Part shown: positions 1 to 9,304 of the stretch, piece by piece
Layout: each line of letters begins with the position of its first letter
Position numbering within the stretch: position 1 is the stretch's first letter
Origin: Paenibacillus senegalensis JC66
GTDB taxonomy: Bacteria; Bacillota; Bacilli; Paenibacillales; NBRC-103111
Length of the DNA stretch: 64,000 nt
Direction of reading: 5' to 3'
Assembly (NCBI RefSeq): GCF_000285515.1
Contig: NZ_HE610957.1
Location: 952,249-1,016,248, forward strand
Made by a program: the position numbers and the translations under genes
The notes under the pieces: model-generated
The model's input: only the letters and a program-made list of their open reading frames with translations
What the model was told of the DNA's origin: nothing
Databases searched by the model: none

Positions 1-780
1 TTCGCGGTCAGACAGCGTTTGGCTTGGAGCGACAACGATACTATCGCCAGTATGAACTCCTACCGGATCGAAGTTTTCCATGTTACAGACAACGATGCAG
101 TTGTCATTAGCGTCCCGCATAACCTCATACTCGACTTCCTTCATGCCGGCAATGCTTTTCTCGATCAAACATTGCCCGATCGGACTGTAACGAATACCGG
201 CTTGAACGATCTCAGTCAGTTCTTCACGTGTTGAGGCGATTCCGCCGCCTGTTCCGCCGAGTGTGTAAGCGGGGCGAACAATGATCGGATAACCGATCTC
301 TTCGGCAAAATCAATCGCTTCCTGCACGGTTGTAACAATCGTGCTGTCAGGGACAGGCTGCTCCAGCTCTCTCATCAGTTCACGGAATAAATCCCGGTCT
401 TCCGCTTTCTCGATAGCTGTCAGCTGGGTACCCAGCAGCTTCACGTTCTCTTTTTCCAGAATGCCATGGCGGGCCAGCTCGACTGCCATGTTCAGCCCTG
501 TCTGTCCTCCAAGAGTAGGAAGCAGTCCATCCGGGCACTCCTGGCGGATAATTTGCGAGACGAAATCCAGCGTTATCGGTTCGATATAGACCTTATCCGC
601 CATTTCGGTATCGGTCATGATCGTGGCGGGGTTGCTGTTAATCAAAACAACTTCCATTCCCTCTTCTTTTAAAGCCTGGCATGCTTGCGTACCAGCATAG
701 TCAAACTCGGCGGCCTGTCCGATGACAATGGGACCGGAACCGATGACGAGAATTTTTTTGAGTTCTTTATTTTTCGGCAT
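1..780 (-). CDS. carB: Carbamoyl-phosphate synthase large subunit, partial (N-terminal 260 residues)
   Basis: Large subunit of carbamoyl-phosphate synthase, which makes carbamoyl phosphate from bicarbonate, ATP and ammonia passed on by CarA. Only the N-terminal 260 codons are in the window; the frame stays open to base 1. The visible part begins [16 protein letters not shown] and contains [17 protein letters not shown], the first pre-ATP-grasp segment, then [13 protein letters not shown], the glycine-rich loop of the first ATP-grasp domain (around residue 170). The ATG at 780 sits inside carA (14 bp overlap) and follows an AAAGGAGA ribosome site, so translation is probably coupled. It is the last visible gene of the pyr operon. 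The family assignment is secure; completeness cannot be judged. Confidence 0.95.
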   Translation of the reverse strand, partial: MPKNKELKKILVIGSGPIVIGQAAEFDYAGTQACQALKEEGMEVVLINSNPATIMTDTEMADKVYIEPITLDFVSQIIRQECPDGLLPTLGGQTGLNMAVELARHGILEKENVKLLGTQLTAIEKAEDRDLFRELMRELEQPVPDSTIVTTVQEAIDFAEEIGYPIIVRPAYTLGGTGGGIASTREELTEIVQAGIRYSPIGQCLIEKSIAGMKEVEYEVMRDANDNCIVVCNMENFDPVGVHTGDSIVVAPSQTLSDRE

Positions 781-1933
781 ATGCTAATTCTCCTTTGTTC
801 TCAGCGGAATTTGACTTGGCAGCGGCCAGCATCTTGGCCTGCTGAGGAACTGCCGGCTGCTCTTGCTTAAAGGCCCGGATCATGTCCAGGAAGCGGTCGA
901 ATAAGTAGCTGGAGTCAAAAGGTCCCGGTGCTGCTTCCGGATGGTATTGAACCGAGAATGCAGCATGCTGCTTGTGCTTCAATCCTTCTATCGTGCCGTC
1001 ATTATTATTGATATGGGTAACTTCCAGCTCCGTGCCTTCAATCGAATCTTCAAGAACGGTATAGCCATGATTCTGGGAAGTGATATAACAGCGGTTCGTC
1101 AGCAAATCTTTAACCGGGTGGTTACCGCCGCGGTGACCGAACTTCAGCTTGGAAGTGTCGGCTCCACAAGCCAAGGCAAACAGCTGATGTCCAAGGCAGA
1201 TTCCAAAAATCGGATATTCGCCGAGCAAGTCCTGAATCATCTTAACGGCATGGGGAACATCTTTGGGATCCCCAGGACCGTTCGAGAGCATAATTCCGTC
1301 CGGATGTATGCGGCGGATTTGTTCCGCGGTTGTGTCATGAGGCACGACGACGATGTTGCAGCCGCGCTTGGACAGATCACGGACAATTCCGCTCTTGGAG
1401 CCAAAATCTACTACAACAACGGTTTCTCCCGGTCCCGGACAGGCATAGCGGCTGTTTGTGGATACTCTGCTGACTTGATCGCGCATAAGCTCCATCGCAT
1501 TGAGCTGTTCCTTAAGCTCCTCCACTGGCTTGTTGGAGGTCGTAATAATGCCTTTCATCGTTCCGTGATGGCGCAGGATGCGGGTCAGCATCCGTGTATC
1601 GACTTCGCTGATCCCCAGTATTCCATACTCCTTGAGCAAGCTATCCAAAGTATACTGCGCTCGCCAGTTGCTCGGTATTTCCTCATGCTCGCGAACGACG
1701 AAGCCGTGCACATAAGGACGGATGGCCTCAAAATCATCCCGCGTAATTCCGTAGTTGCCGATCAGCGGGTAAGTCATTGTCACAATTTGTCCGCAGTAGG
1801 AAGGATCGGACAATACCTCCTGATAACCGGTAATCCCTGTATTGAAAACGACCTCACCCGTTGATTCGCCTTCGCTTCCGAAGGCTTTGCCGGTGAACAG
1901 CGTTCCATCTTCCAATAGTAATCTCGCCTGCAT
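767..1933 (-). CDS. carA: Carbamoyl-phosphate synthase small (glutaminase) subunit
   Basis: Glutamine amidotransferase subunit that hydrolyses glutamine and feeds ammonia to CarB for pyrimidine (and arginine) synthesis. At 388 residues it has usual length. The N-terminal CPSase domain covers roughly residues 1-150. The class I amidotransferase domain has GICLGHQ at 244-250 with nucleophile Cys246, and the His331/Glu333 pair in [10 protein letters not shown]. It lies between pyrC and carB in the pyr operon, so this copy probably serves pyrimidines under PyrR control. The stop overlaps the carB start by 14 bp. A large plus-strand open frame over it is a shadow. Confidence 0.97.
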   Translation of the reverse strand: MQARLLLEDGTLFTGKAFGSEGESTGEVVFNTGITGYQEVLSDPSYCGQIVTMTYPLIGNYGITRDDFEAIRPYVHGFVVREHEEIPSNWRAQYTLDSLLKEYGILGISEVDTRMLTRILRHHGTMKGIITTSNKPVEELKEQLNAMELMRDQVSRVSTNSRYACPGPGETVVVVDFGSKSGIVRDLSKRGCNIVVVPHDTTAEQIRRIHPDGIMLSNGPGDPKDVPHAVKMIQDLLGEYPIFGICLGHQLFALACGADTSKLKFGHRGGNHPVKDLLTNRCYITSQNHGYTVLEDSIEGTELEVTHINNNDGTIEGLKHKQHAAFSVQYHPEAAPGPFDSSYLFDRFLDMIRAFKQEQPAVPQQAKMLAAAKSNSAENKGELAYAEK

Positions 1934-2061
1934 GTTTATCTCTCCTTCAGTTGTGTAGCATTTCCGTTTAGCCCTCGAAAGGTTGTGTTCCGAGCTTTGC
2001 TGATCTTATCTATCTTAGCACCCAGTCCTTGCCTGAACCCGATTCCGATTCCTGCTGCAGC

Positions 2062-3351
2062 TTATTCTGACCATACGACCTTGCCGTTAACGATGGTGGC
2101 AGCAGGCCAGCCCTGCAAGCTCCAGCCAGTAAACGGTGTATTGCGTCCTTTGCTAAGGAACTGTGCGGGATCTACAACCTGCTCCTTGTTCAAATCTATC
2201 AGCACCAAATCAGCTGGAGCCCCTTCGGCCAGCGTGCCTTGAGCCAGACCGAACACTTCAGCCGGCTTGCGTGTCATTTTATCCAGGAGAAAACTCAGCG
2301 TCCAACGCCCGGTCAATACAAACTTCGTATAGAGCAGCGGGAAGGCTGTTTCGAATCCGACTATGCCGAAGGGGGCTGCCTGCATCCCTTTAGCTTTCTC
2401 CTCCTCGCTATGGGGAGCATGATCGGTCACAATGATGTCAATCGTGCCATCCTCCAGCGCTTCAATACAAGCTTGCACATCACGCGGGCTTCTAAGCGGC
2501 GGATTCATCTTCCAATTAGCATCCAGGCCCGGAATATCTTCATCCGAAAGCACCAGATGATGCGGGCAAACCTCTGCTGTTACCTTGATGCCCAGCTGCT
2601 TCGCCTGACGGATTAAGCGGATAGATTGCTCGGTACTTACATGACACACATGGTAATGGACTCCCGTAGCTTCCGCCAGCAAAATGTCCCGCCCAACATG
2701 TATCGCTTCTGATTCGTTGGGAATGCCCTTCAGTCCGTGCTTGCGTGCAAAGGCTCCATCTGTTACCGGCGCCCCCTCGACCAAGGTATTGTCTTCACAG
2801 TGAGCGATGATCGGCATGCCGAGCGAGGCTGCTTTGGCCATCGCGTCCTTCATCATCTGCGCGCTCTGTACACCCACTCCGTCATCCGTAAAGGCGAAAG
2901 CCCCGGCGTCTCTTAAGGCCGCAAAATCGGTTAATTCCCGCCCCAGCTCATTTTTCGTAATGCTGGCGTACGTTATTACGTTCACGATACCTTCCTGCTC
3001 CGCTTTTTCCTTAACAAAGTGAACCGTCTTAGGTGTATCGATTACCGGACGCGTATTCGGCATGCAGGCAATCGTGGTAAATCCGCCTCTGGCAGCAGAT
3101 CGGGTCCCCGTCGCTATCGTTTCCTTATATTCGAATCCCGGCTCGCGAAGATGAACGTGCATATCGATTAATCCCGGTGCTGCAAGCTTGCCTTGTGCGT
3201 CTATGACCTCATGGCCTTCGGTCTGTCCGCCGTCTTCGGCAGAACCGCCTGTGATGATGCGGGCAATCTTTCCTTCTTCTATATAAATCTTTGCGGCGAT
3301 TTGTTCATTTTGTTCATTCAGCAGCTTGCTGTTAATAATCCAAATTCCCAT
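2062..3351 (-). CDS. pyrC: Dihydroorotase
   Basis: Zinc amidohydrolase that cyclises N-carbamoyl-L-aspartate to dihydroorotate, the third step of UMP synthesis in the cytoplasm. The 429-residue length fits the class I (Bacillus-type) enzyme. The metal-binding DMHVHLREPG is at residues 63-72. IAHCEDNTLV and the histidines in YHVCHVSTE follow, and the late catalytic segment IIVTDHAPH supplies the aspartate. It sits 44 bp downstream of pyrB and 128 bp upstream of carA, in the same direction, as part of the PyrR-regulated operon. No anomaly seen. Confidence 0.97.
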   Translation of the reverse strand: MGIWIINSKLLNEQNEQIAAKIYIEEGKIARIITGGSAEDGGQTEGHEVIDAQGKLAAPGLIDMHVHLREPGFEYKETIATGTRSAARGGFTTIACMPNTRPVIDTPKTVHFVKEKAEQEGIVNVITYASITKNELGRELTDFAALRDAGAFAFTDDGVGVQSAQMMKDAMAKAASLGMPIIAHCEDNTLVEGAPVTDGAFARKHGLKGIPNESEAIHVGRDILLAEATGVHYHVCHVSTEQSIRLIRQAKQLGIKVTAEVCPHHLVLSDEDIPGLDANWKMNPPLRSPRDVQACIEALEDGTIDIIVTDHAPHSEEEKAKGMQAAPFGIVGFETAFPLLYTKFVLTGRWTLSFLLDKMTRKPAEVFGLAQGTLAEGAPADLVLIDLNKEQVVDPAQFLSKGRNTPFTGWSLQGWPAATIVNGKVVWSE

Positions 3352-3395
3352 CTTCTACCTCCATTAATCGGTATCCGTCTTGGTACTCCTCAATA

Positions 3396-4304
3396 TTAGC
3401 TAAGCGCTCTTTCGGTAACCGCCATGCGGATCGGCACTCCGTTTTGCATTTGCGTGAAGATTTTGGCCCTTGGATGCTCAACCAGTTCATCATCGATCTC
3501 GACGTTGCGGTTCACCGGAGCCGGATGCATGATAATAGCATGATCCTTAAGCAGCTTTTCCCGCTCCACGGTCAGCCCATATTGGCTGCGGTACTCTTCC
3601 GCCGAGGCCAGCTTGCCGTGCTCATGGCGCTCCAGTTGAACTCTGAGCATCATGACCACATCGGCCTGCAGTGCTTCATCCATGGAGACGTAGTCGACTT
3701 CATCCGCGAGTTCAAGCGCCCGCATGTTGTCAGGAGCGCAGAAGCGGACCTTCGCTCCGACTGCTTTGAGCGCCCACAGGTTCGAGCGGGCCACCCGGCT
3801 GTGCTGTATGTCACCAATAATCGATACGCTCAAGCCCTGGAGGGAGCCGAAATGCTGTCTCATTGTATAAAGGTCCAGCAGCGCCTGCGTAGGATGCTCG
3901 TTGTTGCCATCACCGGCGTTAATTAGCGGAATGCTTACCTGGCGGGCGATATGCTCCAGCACTCCACTAGGCTTCAAGCGGATGACACCGGCGTCAATCC
4001 CCATCGATTCCAACGTTCTGACGGTATCGTAGATTGATTCTCCTTTTTCCACACTGGAAACCGCCGCAGTAAAATTCAGCACCTGCATCCCCAGTCTTTT
4101 TTGCGCCATTTCAAAGGAAAACCGTGTTCTTGTGCTGTTTTCAAAAAACATATTGGCGACAAACCGTCCGCTTAAGTGACTGGTTTGCTTTTGAGGATAA
4201 TTTGCCCAGTACTCGGCCCGGTCAAGAATCGACTCAATCTCCTCTTTTCCCATCCCTTTCAATCCGAGCAAATGCCTGTCCTGCCACGTTTTCAATTGTG
4301 CCAC
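3396..4304 (-). CDS. pyrB: Aspartate carbamoyltransferase, catalytic chain
   Basis: Condenses carbamoyl phosphate with aspartate, the second step of pyrimidine synthesis. The 302-residue chain has the carbamoyl-phosphate signature ENSTRTRFSFE (STRTR at 57-61) and the HPTQALLDLYT motif near 135-146, then the aspartate-binding half with MHPAPVNRNVEI near the C-terminus. No pyrI regulatory chain is adjacent, in line with unregulated Bacillus-type trimers. It starts 14 bp after the pyrR stop, with no pyrP permease gene between them as there is in B. subtilis. Expression should follow the attenuator upstream of pyrR. Confidence 0.97.
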   Translation of the reverse strand: MAQLKTWQDRHLLGLKGMGKEEIESILDRAEYWANYPQKQTSHLSGRFVANMFFENSTRTRFSFEMAQKRLGMQVLNFTAAVSSVEKGESIYDTVRTLESMGIDAGVIRLKPSGVLEHIARQVSIPLINAGDGNNEHPTQALLDLYTMRQHFGSLQGLSVSIIGDIQHSRVARSNLWALKAVGAKVRFCAPDNMRALELADEVDYVSMDEALQADVVMMLRVQLERHEHGKLASAEEYRSQYGLTVEREKLLKDHAIIMHPAPVNRNVEIDDELVEHPRAKIFTQMQNGVPIRMAVTERALS

Positions 4305-4318
4305 GGTGATCAGCTCCC

Positions 4319-5096
<778 letters not shown>

Positions 5097-5125
5097 GTCT
5101 TTAAAGGCGCTATTCGACTAACAGA

Positions 5126-5154
5126 ATTATCCCATTTTCGACATTAGAAGTCAA
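5126..5154 (-). promoter_or_regulatory. SigA-type promoter of the pyr operon
   Basis: On the minus strand, -35 TTGACT (5154-5149) and -10 GATAAT (5131-5126) are separated by 17 bp. Transcription would start about 20 bases before the PyrR-binding loop, which is the expected arrangement for attenuation. Confidence 0.8.
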
Positions 5155-5170
5155 TAGATGTTTTTTATAA

Positions 5171-6412
5171 TTAAAATTCAAATTTCACATCAGTTAAACG
5201 GCGTTTGATTTCGTCAATGACCCGCTTCTCTTCCTCTTCCCCATTTGCTTGGAAGGTAACGGAAAAACGTACGAAACGGCCGGCGTCATCCCAAGGCACC
5301 GTAGAGATGAGCTTTTCTCTGATCAAATATTGCGAGAAGTCCTCCCCGCTTTCAAAGCGCTGTCCGCCTTCAATCCCTTTCGGCGCTTCCACATATAGGA
5401 AGAATGAGCCTTTCGGCTTTTCCGCCGTAAACCCGATCTCATTAAGGGCAGCTACCAGCATATCGTGACGGCGGGAATATTTCTCAGCAATTTTTTCGGT
5501 GATTTGCGGATTGTCCAAGCCATAAGCTGCAGCTTTTTGAATAGCGATGAACTGGCCGGAATCATTGTTGTCCTTGACGTCACCAAACGCTTTGACTACG
5601 AGCGGATTACCGGCAATAAAACCAATTCTCCAGCCAGTCATATTGTAGGATTTGGATAAGGAGTGAAGTTCTACACCAACTTCTTTAGCACCGGGTACGG
5701 ATAAGAAGCTGAGCGGCTTCAAGCCGTCATAAGTGAGGGCCGAATAGGGAGCGTCGTGAACCACTACGATATCATGCTTTTTCGCGAACTCGACAACTTT
5801 GGCGAAAAAGGCCTCTGTCGCACTTGCTCCGGTCGGATTGTTAGGATAATTCAGATAGAGCAGCTTTGCTTTTTGGCAAATGTCTGCTGGAATGGAATCG
5901 AGGTCTGGGAGAAAATTGTTTTCTTTAGTCAGCTGAACATTGTACACTTCGCCGCCTAAATATTTCGTATGCGTACCAAGCACCGGGTAACCGGGCACAG
6001 TCATGATCGTAACATCGCCGGGATTGATAAAGCAGCTGGGCAGCATAGCTAATGCAGGCTTCGAACCGATCGAGTGCAAAATTTCCGTATCTGCATCGAT
6101 TCCTTCAACGCCGAACACGTTTTTCAGATAACGGGCTGCCGCTTCTTTGAATTCGGCAATTCCATTGTCAGCATAGCCGCGGTTCTCCGGCTTCGCCGCT
6201 TCCTCTGCCAGCTTTCTTACGATGCCCTCGTCAGCCATTTCATCCGGCTCGCCTACACCCAAGTCGAGCAGCTCTACATCGGGATGCTCCTTGCGCGCCG
6301 CGGCTTTCGCTCTTTTAATTTTTTCAAACTTGTAAATGGCCGTTCCTTTGCCATAATTCGATCCGCCAATTCTTTCAGCGAACAATGATTGAATGTAACT
6401 TTCTTGACTCAT
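5171..6412 (-). CDS. dapL: LL-diaminopimelate aminotransferase
   Basis: PLP enzyme that converts tetrahydrodipicolinate directly to LL-diaminopimelate, replacing the acyl branch (DapD/C/E) of lysine and cell-wall DAP synthesis. The 413 residues begin with the family-like N-terminus YIQSLFAERIGGSNYGKG. The PLP lysine is in SLSKSYNMTGWRIGF, with NYPNNPTG and HDAPYSALTYD of class I aminotransferases before it. It stands alone between the rluD-type gene and the pyr operon, with its own AAAGGAG site and a TATAAT box (6482-6487) upstream. DapL rather than another class I aminotransferase is supported by the N-terminus and length; substrate is inferred. Confidence 0.88.
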   Translation of the reverse strand: MSQESYIQSLFAERIGGSNYGKGTAIYKFEKIKRAKAAARKEHPDVELLDLGVGEPDEMADEGIVRKLAEEAAKPENRGYADNGIAEFKEAAARYLKNVFGVEGIDADTEILHSIGSKPALAMLPSCFINPGDVTIMTVPGYPVLGTHTKYLGGEVYNVQLTKENNFLPDLDSIPADICQKAKLLYLNYPNNPTGASATEAFFAKVVEFAKKHDIVVVHDAPYSALTYDGLKPLSFLSVPGAKEVGVELHSLSKSYNMTGWRIGFIAGNPLVVKAFGDVKDNNDSGQFIAIQKAAAYGLDNPQITEKIAEKYSRRHDMLVAALNEIGFTAEKPKGSFFLYVEAPKGIEGGQRFESGEDFSQYLIREKLISTVPWDDAGRFVRFSVTFQANGEEEEKRVIDEIKRRLTDVKFEF

Positions 6413-6581
6413 CAGGCATGTCTCCTTTTACGAATTCAAAAAATAAATGACTCTTTTGTCCACCACCAATCATAATAACGCATTATAGCGCAGAAATTAA
6501 GTTTTTTTTTGATTTTTACGGATAAATCGCCATTTTCTTACAAGTCATGTCAGGTTTCCTTCCGTAATTTGCCTTATCTGC

Positions 6582-7535
6582 CTACTGATGCCTTAATCTT
6601 TGCAGGAGCTTGTTCATATCATCAGGAAGGGGGGCTTCAAATTCCAGCCATTTCCCGGATCGGGGATGCTCAAATCCGAGTACACCAGCATGCAGTGCTT
6701 GTCCTGTAATACCGCTTCGTTTACTATGGCTGTACACCGGATCTCCCACAATTGGATGTCCGATATATTTCATATGAACGCGAATTTGGTGCGTCCTTCC
6801 GGTTTCGAGCTTTAATTCCAACAAACAATGATTTTTCATCTGCTCCAATAGCACAAAATGAGTTACTGCATGCTTACTGTTGCGGTCAGTAACCGTAAAC
6901 AGCTTGCGGTCCGACGGATCCCGTCCTATCGGCGCTTCTATCGTCCCCTGCTCGTGGCTGACCGTCCCGTGTACAATAGCTTTGTATTTTCTGTTTACGG
7001 AATGCTCTTTCAGCTGGGCAGCCAAGCTCGCGTGTGCCTTGTCGTTTTTGGCGGCCATCAGCAAGCCTGACGTGTCCTTGTCGATCCGGTGAACAATCCC
7101 CGGCCTTAACACTCCGTTAATTCCGGACAAATCCTTGCAGTGATACAGCAGCGCATTGACTAAAGTACCGGAAGCATGCCCAGGAGCCGGGTGCACAACC
7201 ATTCCCCGCGGCTTATTGACCACAATCACATCACTGTCTTCATATACTACATCAAGCGCTATGTCCTCAGGTTCAATAGAAAGCTCCTCGGGCTCGGGGA
7301 TCTGGAGTAGCAACCGGTCGTCCAGTTGAAGCTTGTAATTGGGTTTGACCTGCTTCTCGTTGACCAGCACATGTCCGCTGCGAATCCAGTCCTGGATCTG
7401 GGTACGGGATACATCCTCTTCCATAAATCCGCTGATCCATTTGTCTATCCGCTCACCGGCCTCACTGCCGGCAACCAGCCATTCCATCGTGCGTTCTTCA
7501 CTCTCATAAGTCTGCGTTGGATAGGAATCGCTCAC
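6582..7535 (-). CDS. RluA/RluD-family pseudouridine synthase
   Basis: Probable 23S rRNA pseudouridine synthase of the RluD group (B. subtilis YlyB position next to lspA). The 317 residues have an N-terminal S4 RNA-binding domain (about 20-85) and a catalytic domain with the signature GIVHRIDKDTSGLL, whose aspartate is the nucleophile; GRTHQIRVHM lies further on. It starts with GTG overlapping the lspA stop by 4 bp (GTGA), behind a GAGGGGGGAATG ribosome site, so the two are translationally coupled. The exact uridines modified cannot be read from the sequence. Confidence 0.93.
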   Translation of the reverse strand: MSDSYPTQTYESEERTMEWLVAGSEAGERIDKWISGFMEEDVSRTQIQDWIRSGHVLVNEKQVKPNYKLQLDDRLLLQIPEPEELSIEPEDIALDVVYEDSDVIVVNKPRGMVVHPAPGHASGTLVNALLYHCKDLSGINGVLRPGIVHRIDKDTSGLLMAAKNDKAHASLAAQLKEHSVNRKYKAIVHGTVSHEQGTIEAPIGRDPSDRKLFTVTDRNSKHAVTHFVLLEQMKNHCLLELKLETGRTHQIRVHMKYIGHPIVGDPVYSHSKRSGITGQALHAGVLGFEHPRSGKWLEFEAPLPDDMNKLLQRLRHQ

Positions 7536-8074
7536 TTCATTCCCCCCTCTTCCTCAGCCTGTTCCCCCAGGGGGCCACCGCCTTTTAATGCTTTTTGTTC
7601 CCTGCGCCATGAGATGAAAGATTCGGCAATAACCAAAAAGACCCCTACAACAATAGCCGCATCCGCCACATTAAAAATTGCAAACGTATAATCAACCCAC
7701 TGGCCGAACCAATTAAATTGGAAACGAAACTTCAAAAAGTCCACAACTTCGCCAAACAACAAACGGTCGATAAAATTACCAATCGCTCCCCCCAACAACA
7801 GGGCTAAGGCAAATGGCAAAAACTTCTTCTTCTCTTTAAGCAAACGAGTCATGTAAATGATAATAGCTACAACCACGACTGTAGTGGTCACGATGAAGAA
7901 CCAGCGCTGCCCCTCCAATATTCCGAAAGCGGCACCTGTATTGCGATGAGATGTAATTTGGAAAAAATCACCCAGAACGGGAATCGTATCGCCAAGCTCC
8001 ATATTATTTACAATCAATCGCTTGGTGAATTGATCCAGAGCAATGACAATAATGGCAATAAGATAATAAATCAA
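7532..8074 (-). CDS. lspA: Lipoprotein signal peptidase (signal peptidase II)
   Basis: Membrane aspartyl protease that removes the signal peptide of prolipoproteins after diacylglyceryl transfer. The chain has four hydrophobic segments and the family motifs NTGAAFG, GNFIDRL (first catalytic Asp) and FNVADAAIVVG (second catalytic Asp). At 180 residues it is slightly long because of a charged, glycine-rich tail of about 20 residues. It is followed, with a 4 bp overlap, by the pseudouridine synthase gene. Likely clients in this window are the lipoproteins at 46.5 and 52.2 kb. Confidence 0.96.
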   Translation of the reverse strand: MIYYLIAIIVIALDQFTKRLIVNNMELGDTIPVLGDFFQITSHRNTGAAFGILEGQRWFFIVTTTVVVVAIIIYMTRLLKEKKKFLPFALALLLGGAIGNFIDRLLFGEVVDFLKFRFQFNWFGQWVDYTFAIFNVADAAIVVGVFLVIAESFISWRREQKALKGGGPLGEQAEEEGGMK

Positions 8075-8220
8075 CGAGATAGTCCTCCCGATCCTAAATT
8101 TATGTCTAACTACAAGGAATTACCTTCATTAAACTGCTTCTTTTTCGCAAACAATAGGCCAAGTACCTATCCAGAAGGGGGATATCTTATGCCAACCTTA
8201 ACGGCTGAACAAAAAACGAG

Positions 8221-8925
8221 TTGAGGCAGCAGCTGCAAATCCAATTAAACGAACTGAAACAGCAGTTAGACCATAACGAAAAGTTCGGCTTGTCCGAATC
8301 GCTTGGCCGACAAACAGCCGAATTATCCTCGTATGACAATCATCCTGCAGACCTCGGCAGCGAACTGTATGAACGTGAAAAAGACCTGGCTCTAATGGAT
8401 CATGCTGAGCGAGCTATTATGGAAGTCGAACAAGCACTGGTCAAGCTTGATACAGACAGCTATGGCCGATGTGCGGTCTGCGGGCAGGCCATTCCTTGGG
8501 AAAGGCTGATGGCTGTCCCTACTACATTATACTGTAAAACTCATGCCAGCCAAAAGTCTGTTTCCGATTACCGGCCAGTCGAGGAAGAAGAACTTGACCC
8601 TCCATTCGGCCGCACCAGCTTGGACGAACAGTCCAGCTATAATGGCTTTGATGGTGAAGATGCCTGGCAAATTGTCGAGCAATGGGGCACCTCGAATACA
8701 CCCGCCATGGCGGAGTATCCTAGGCCGGACAGCTATGACGATATGGAAATAGAATCCGAAGAAAATGATGGCTACGTTGAAGATCTGGAGAGCTTTCTGG
8801 CAACCGATATTTATGGTCGGCACGTAACCGTTGTTCGAAATAAGGCGTACAAACATTATATGGAGCAAGGTGAAGGAGATCCGCTTCTTGAGCCCGATGA
8901 TGAAGCAACGGCCGGCGAATTTTAA
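8221..8925 (+). CDS. DksA/TraR-type C4 zinc-finger protein (YteA-like), apparent frameshift near the start
   Basis: YteA/YocK-type protein of 234 residues in this frame. The zinc finger CAVCGQAIPWERL...YCKTHA lies around residues 80-105, after an N-terminal helical, charged region and the PADLGSELYEREKDLAL segment typical of the family. The C-terminal half is acidic. Role unknown; relatives in Bacillus are stress or sporulation proteins. The open frame begins at a TTG (8221) without a ribosome site. A good site, AGAAGGGGG, precedes an ATG at 8189 whose frame reads MPTLTAEQKTS and then stops at 8221-8224. One more A in the A6 run would join them as MPTLTAEQKNELRQQLQ, the expected family start. 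Confidence 0.8.
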   Translation: MRQQLQIQLNELKQQLDHNEKFGLSESLGRQTAELSSYDNHPADLGSELYEREKDLALMDHAERAIMEVEQALVKLDTDSYGRCAVCGQAIPWERLMAVPTTLYCKTHASQKSVSDYRPVEEEELDPPFGRTSLDEQSSYNGFDGEDAWQIVEQWGTSNTPAMAEYPRPDSYDDMEIESEENDGYVEDLESFLATDIYGRHVTVVRNKAYKHYMEQGEGDPLLEPDDEATAGEF

Positions 8926-8933
8926 TGCCGGCC
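8910..8933 (+). terminator. Hairpin over the stop codon of the zinc-finger gene
   Basis: GGCCGGC and GCCGGCC form a perfect 7 bp stem with a 10-base loop that contains the TAA stop (8923-8925). The sequence after it, TTGCTCTTCT, is only moderately U-rich. Probably a terminator between convergent genes. Confidence 0.55.
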
Positions 8934-8956
8934 TTGCTCTTCTAAAATACGGATCC

Positions 8957-8977
8957 GGCCTTAATCTTAATAAGGCC
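8957..8977 (-). terminator. Hairpin over the stop codon of the DUF5665 gene
   Basis: GGCCTTA/TAAGGCC, 7 bp stem with a 7-base loop; the TAA stop of the minus-strand gene lies within it. It lacks a clear U-run on the minus strand, so it may act as a weak terminator or only as a 3'-end stabilising hairpin. Confidence 0.4.
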
Positions 8978-9293
8978 GCCCATTTAGCTGAGCTTGAACT
9001 TGCTTCACAATCTCAGCAATATAATCACCGATAATCGGCAAGTCTAATGCCCCCAGCGCCTGCAGCACATAGACGAGAGTTGAGGTTAGCAGCGTAAAGC
9101 CGATTGCGATCCCTACCCCTCTGGCCACACCTCCGATTAAATGGTTGAACAAAAGCCGTTTTGGATTTTCAATCAGCTGTACGTATTCAGCGAACCGGGC
9201 TTTTTCCAGGTTGAAAGCCAATTTATCAATTCTATCGATTAATTGGGCAATCATGCGGTTCTGTTCATTATTATCATCATTCGGTTTGGCCAT
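8967..9293 (-). CDS. DUF5665-type small membrane protein
   Basis: 108-residue protein starting MAKPNDDNNEQNRM at an ATG behind AAGGGGAGAT. The first half is a charged amphipathic helix (AQLIDRIDKLAFNLEKARFAEYVQLIENPKR). It is followed by LLFNHLIGGVARGVGIAIGFTL and TLVYVLQAL, which look like one glycine-rich membrane segment, and then an amphipathic tail. This pattern is that of DUF5665 proteins, whose function is not known. It begins 11 bp after the ileS stop, so it may be transcribed with ileS. A longer reading starting upstream lacks a ribosome site and overlaps ileS. Confidence 0.75.
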   Translation of the reverse strand: MAKPNDDNNEQNRMIAQLIDRIDKLAFNLEKARFAEYVQLIENPKRLLFNHLIGGVARGVGIAIGFTLLTSTLVYVLQALGALDLPIIGDYIAEIVKQVQAQLNGRPY

Positions 9294-9304
9294 AGTATCT
9301 CCCC

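Noticed and set aside
941..1864. 307-codon plus-strand frame
   Set aside because: Antisense shadow of carA, no ribosome site and no domain.
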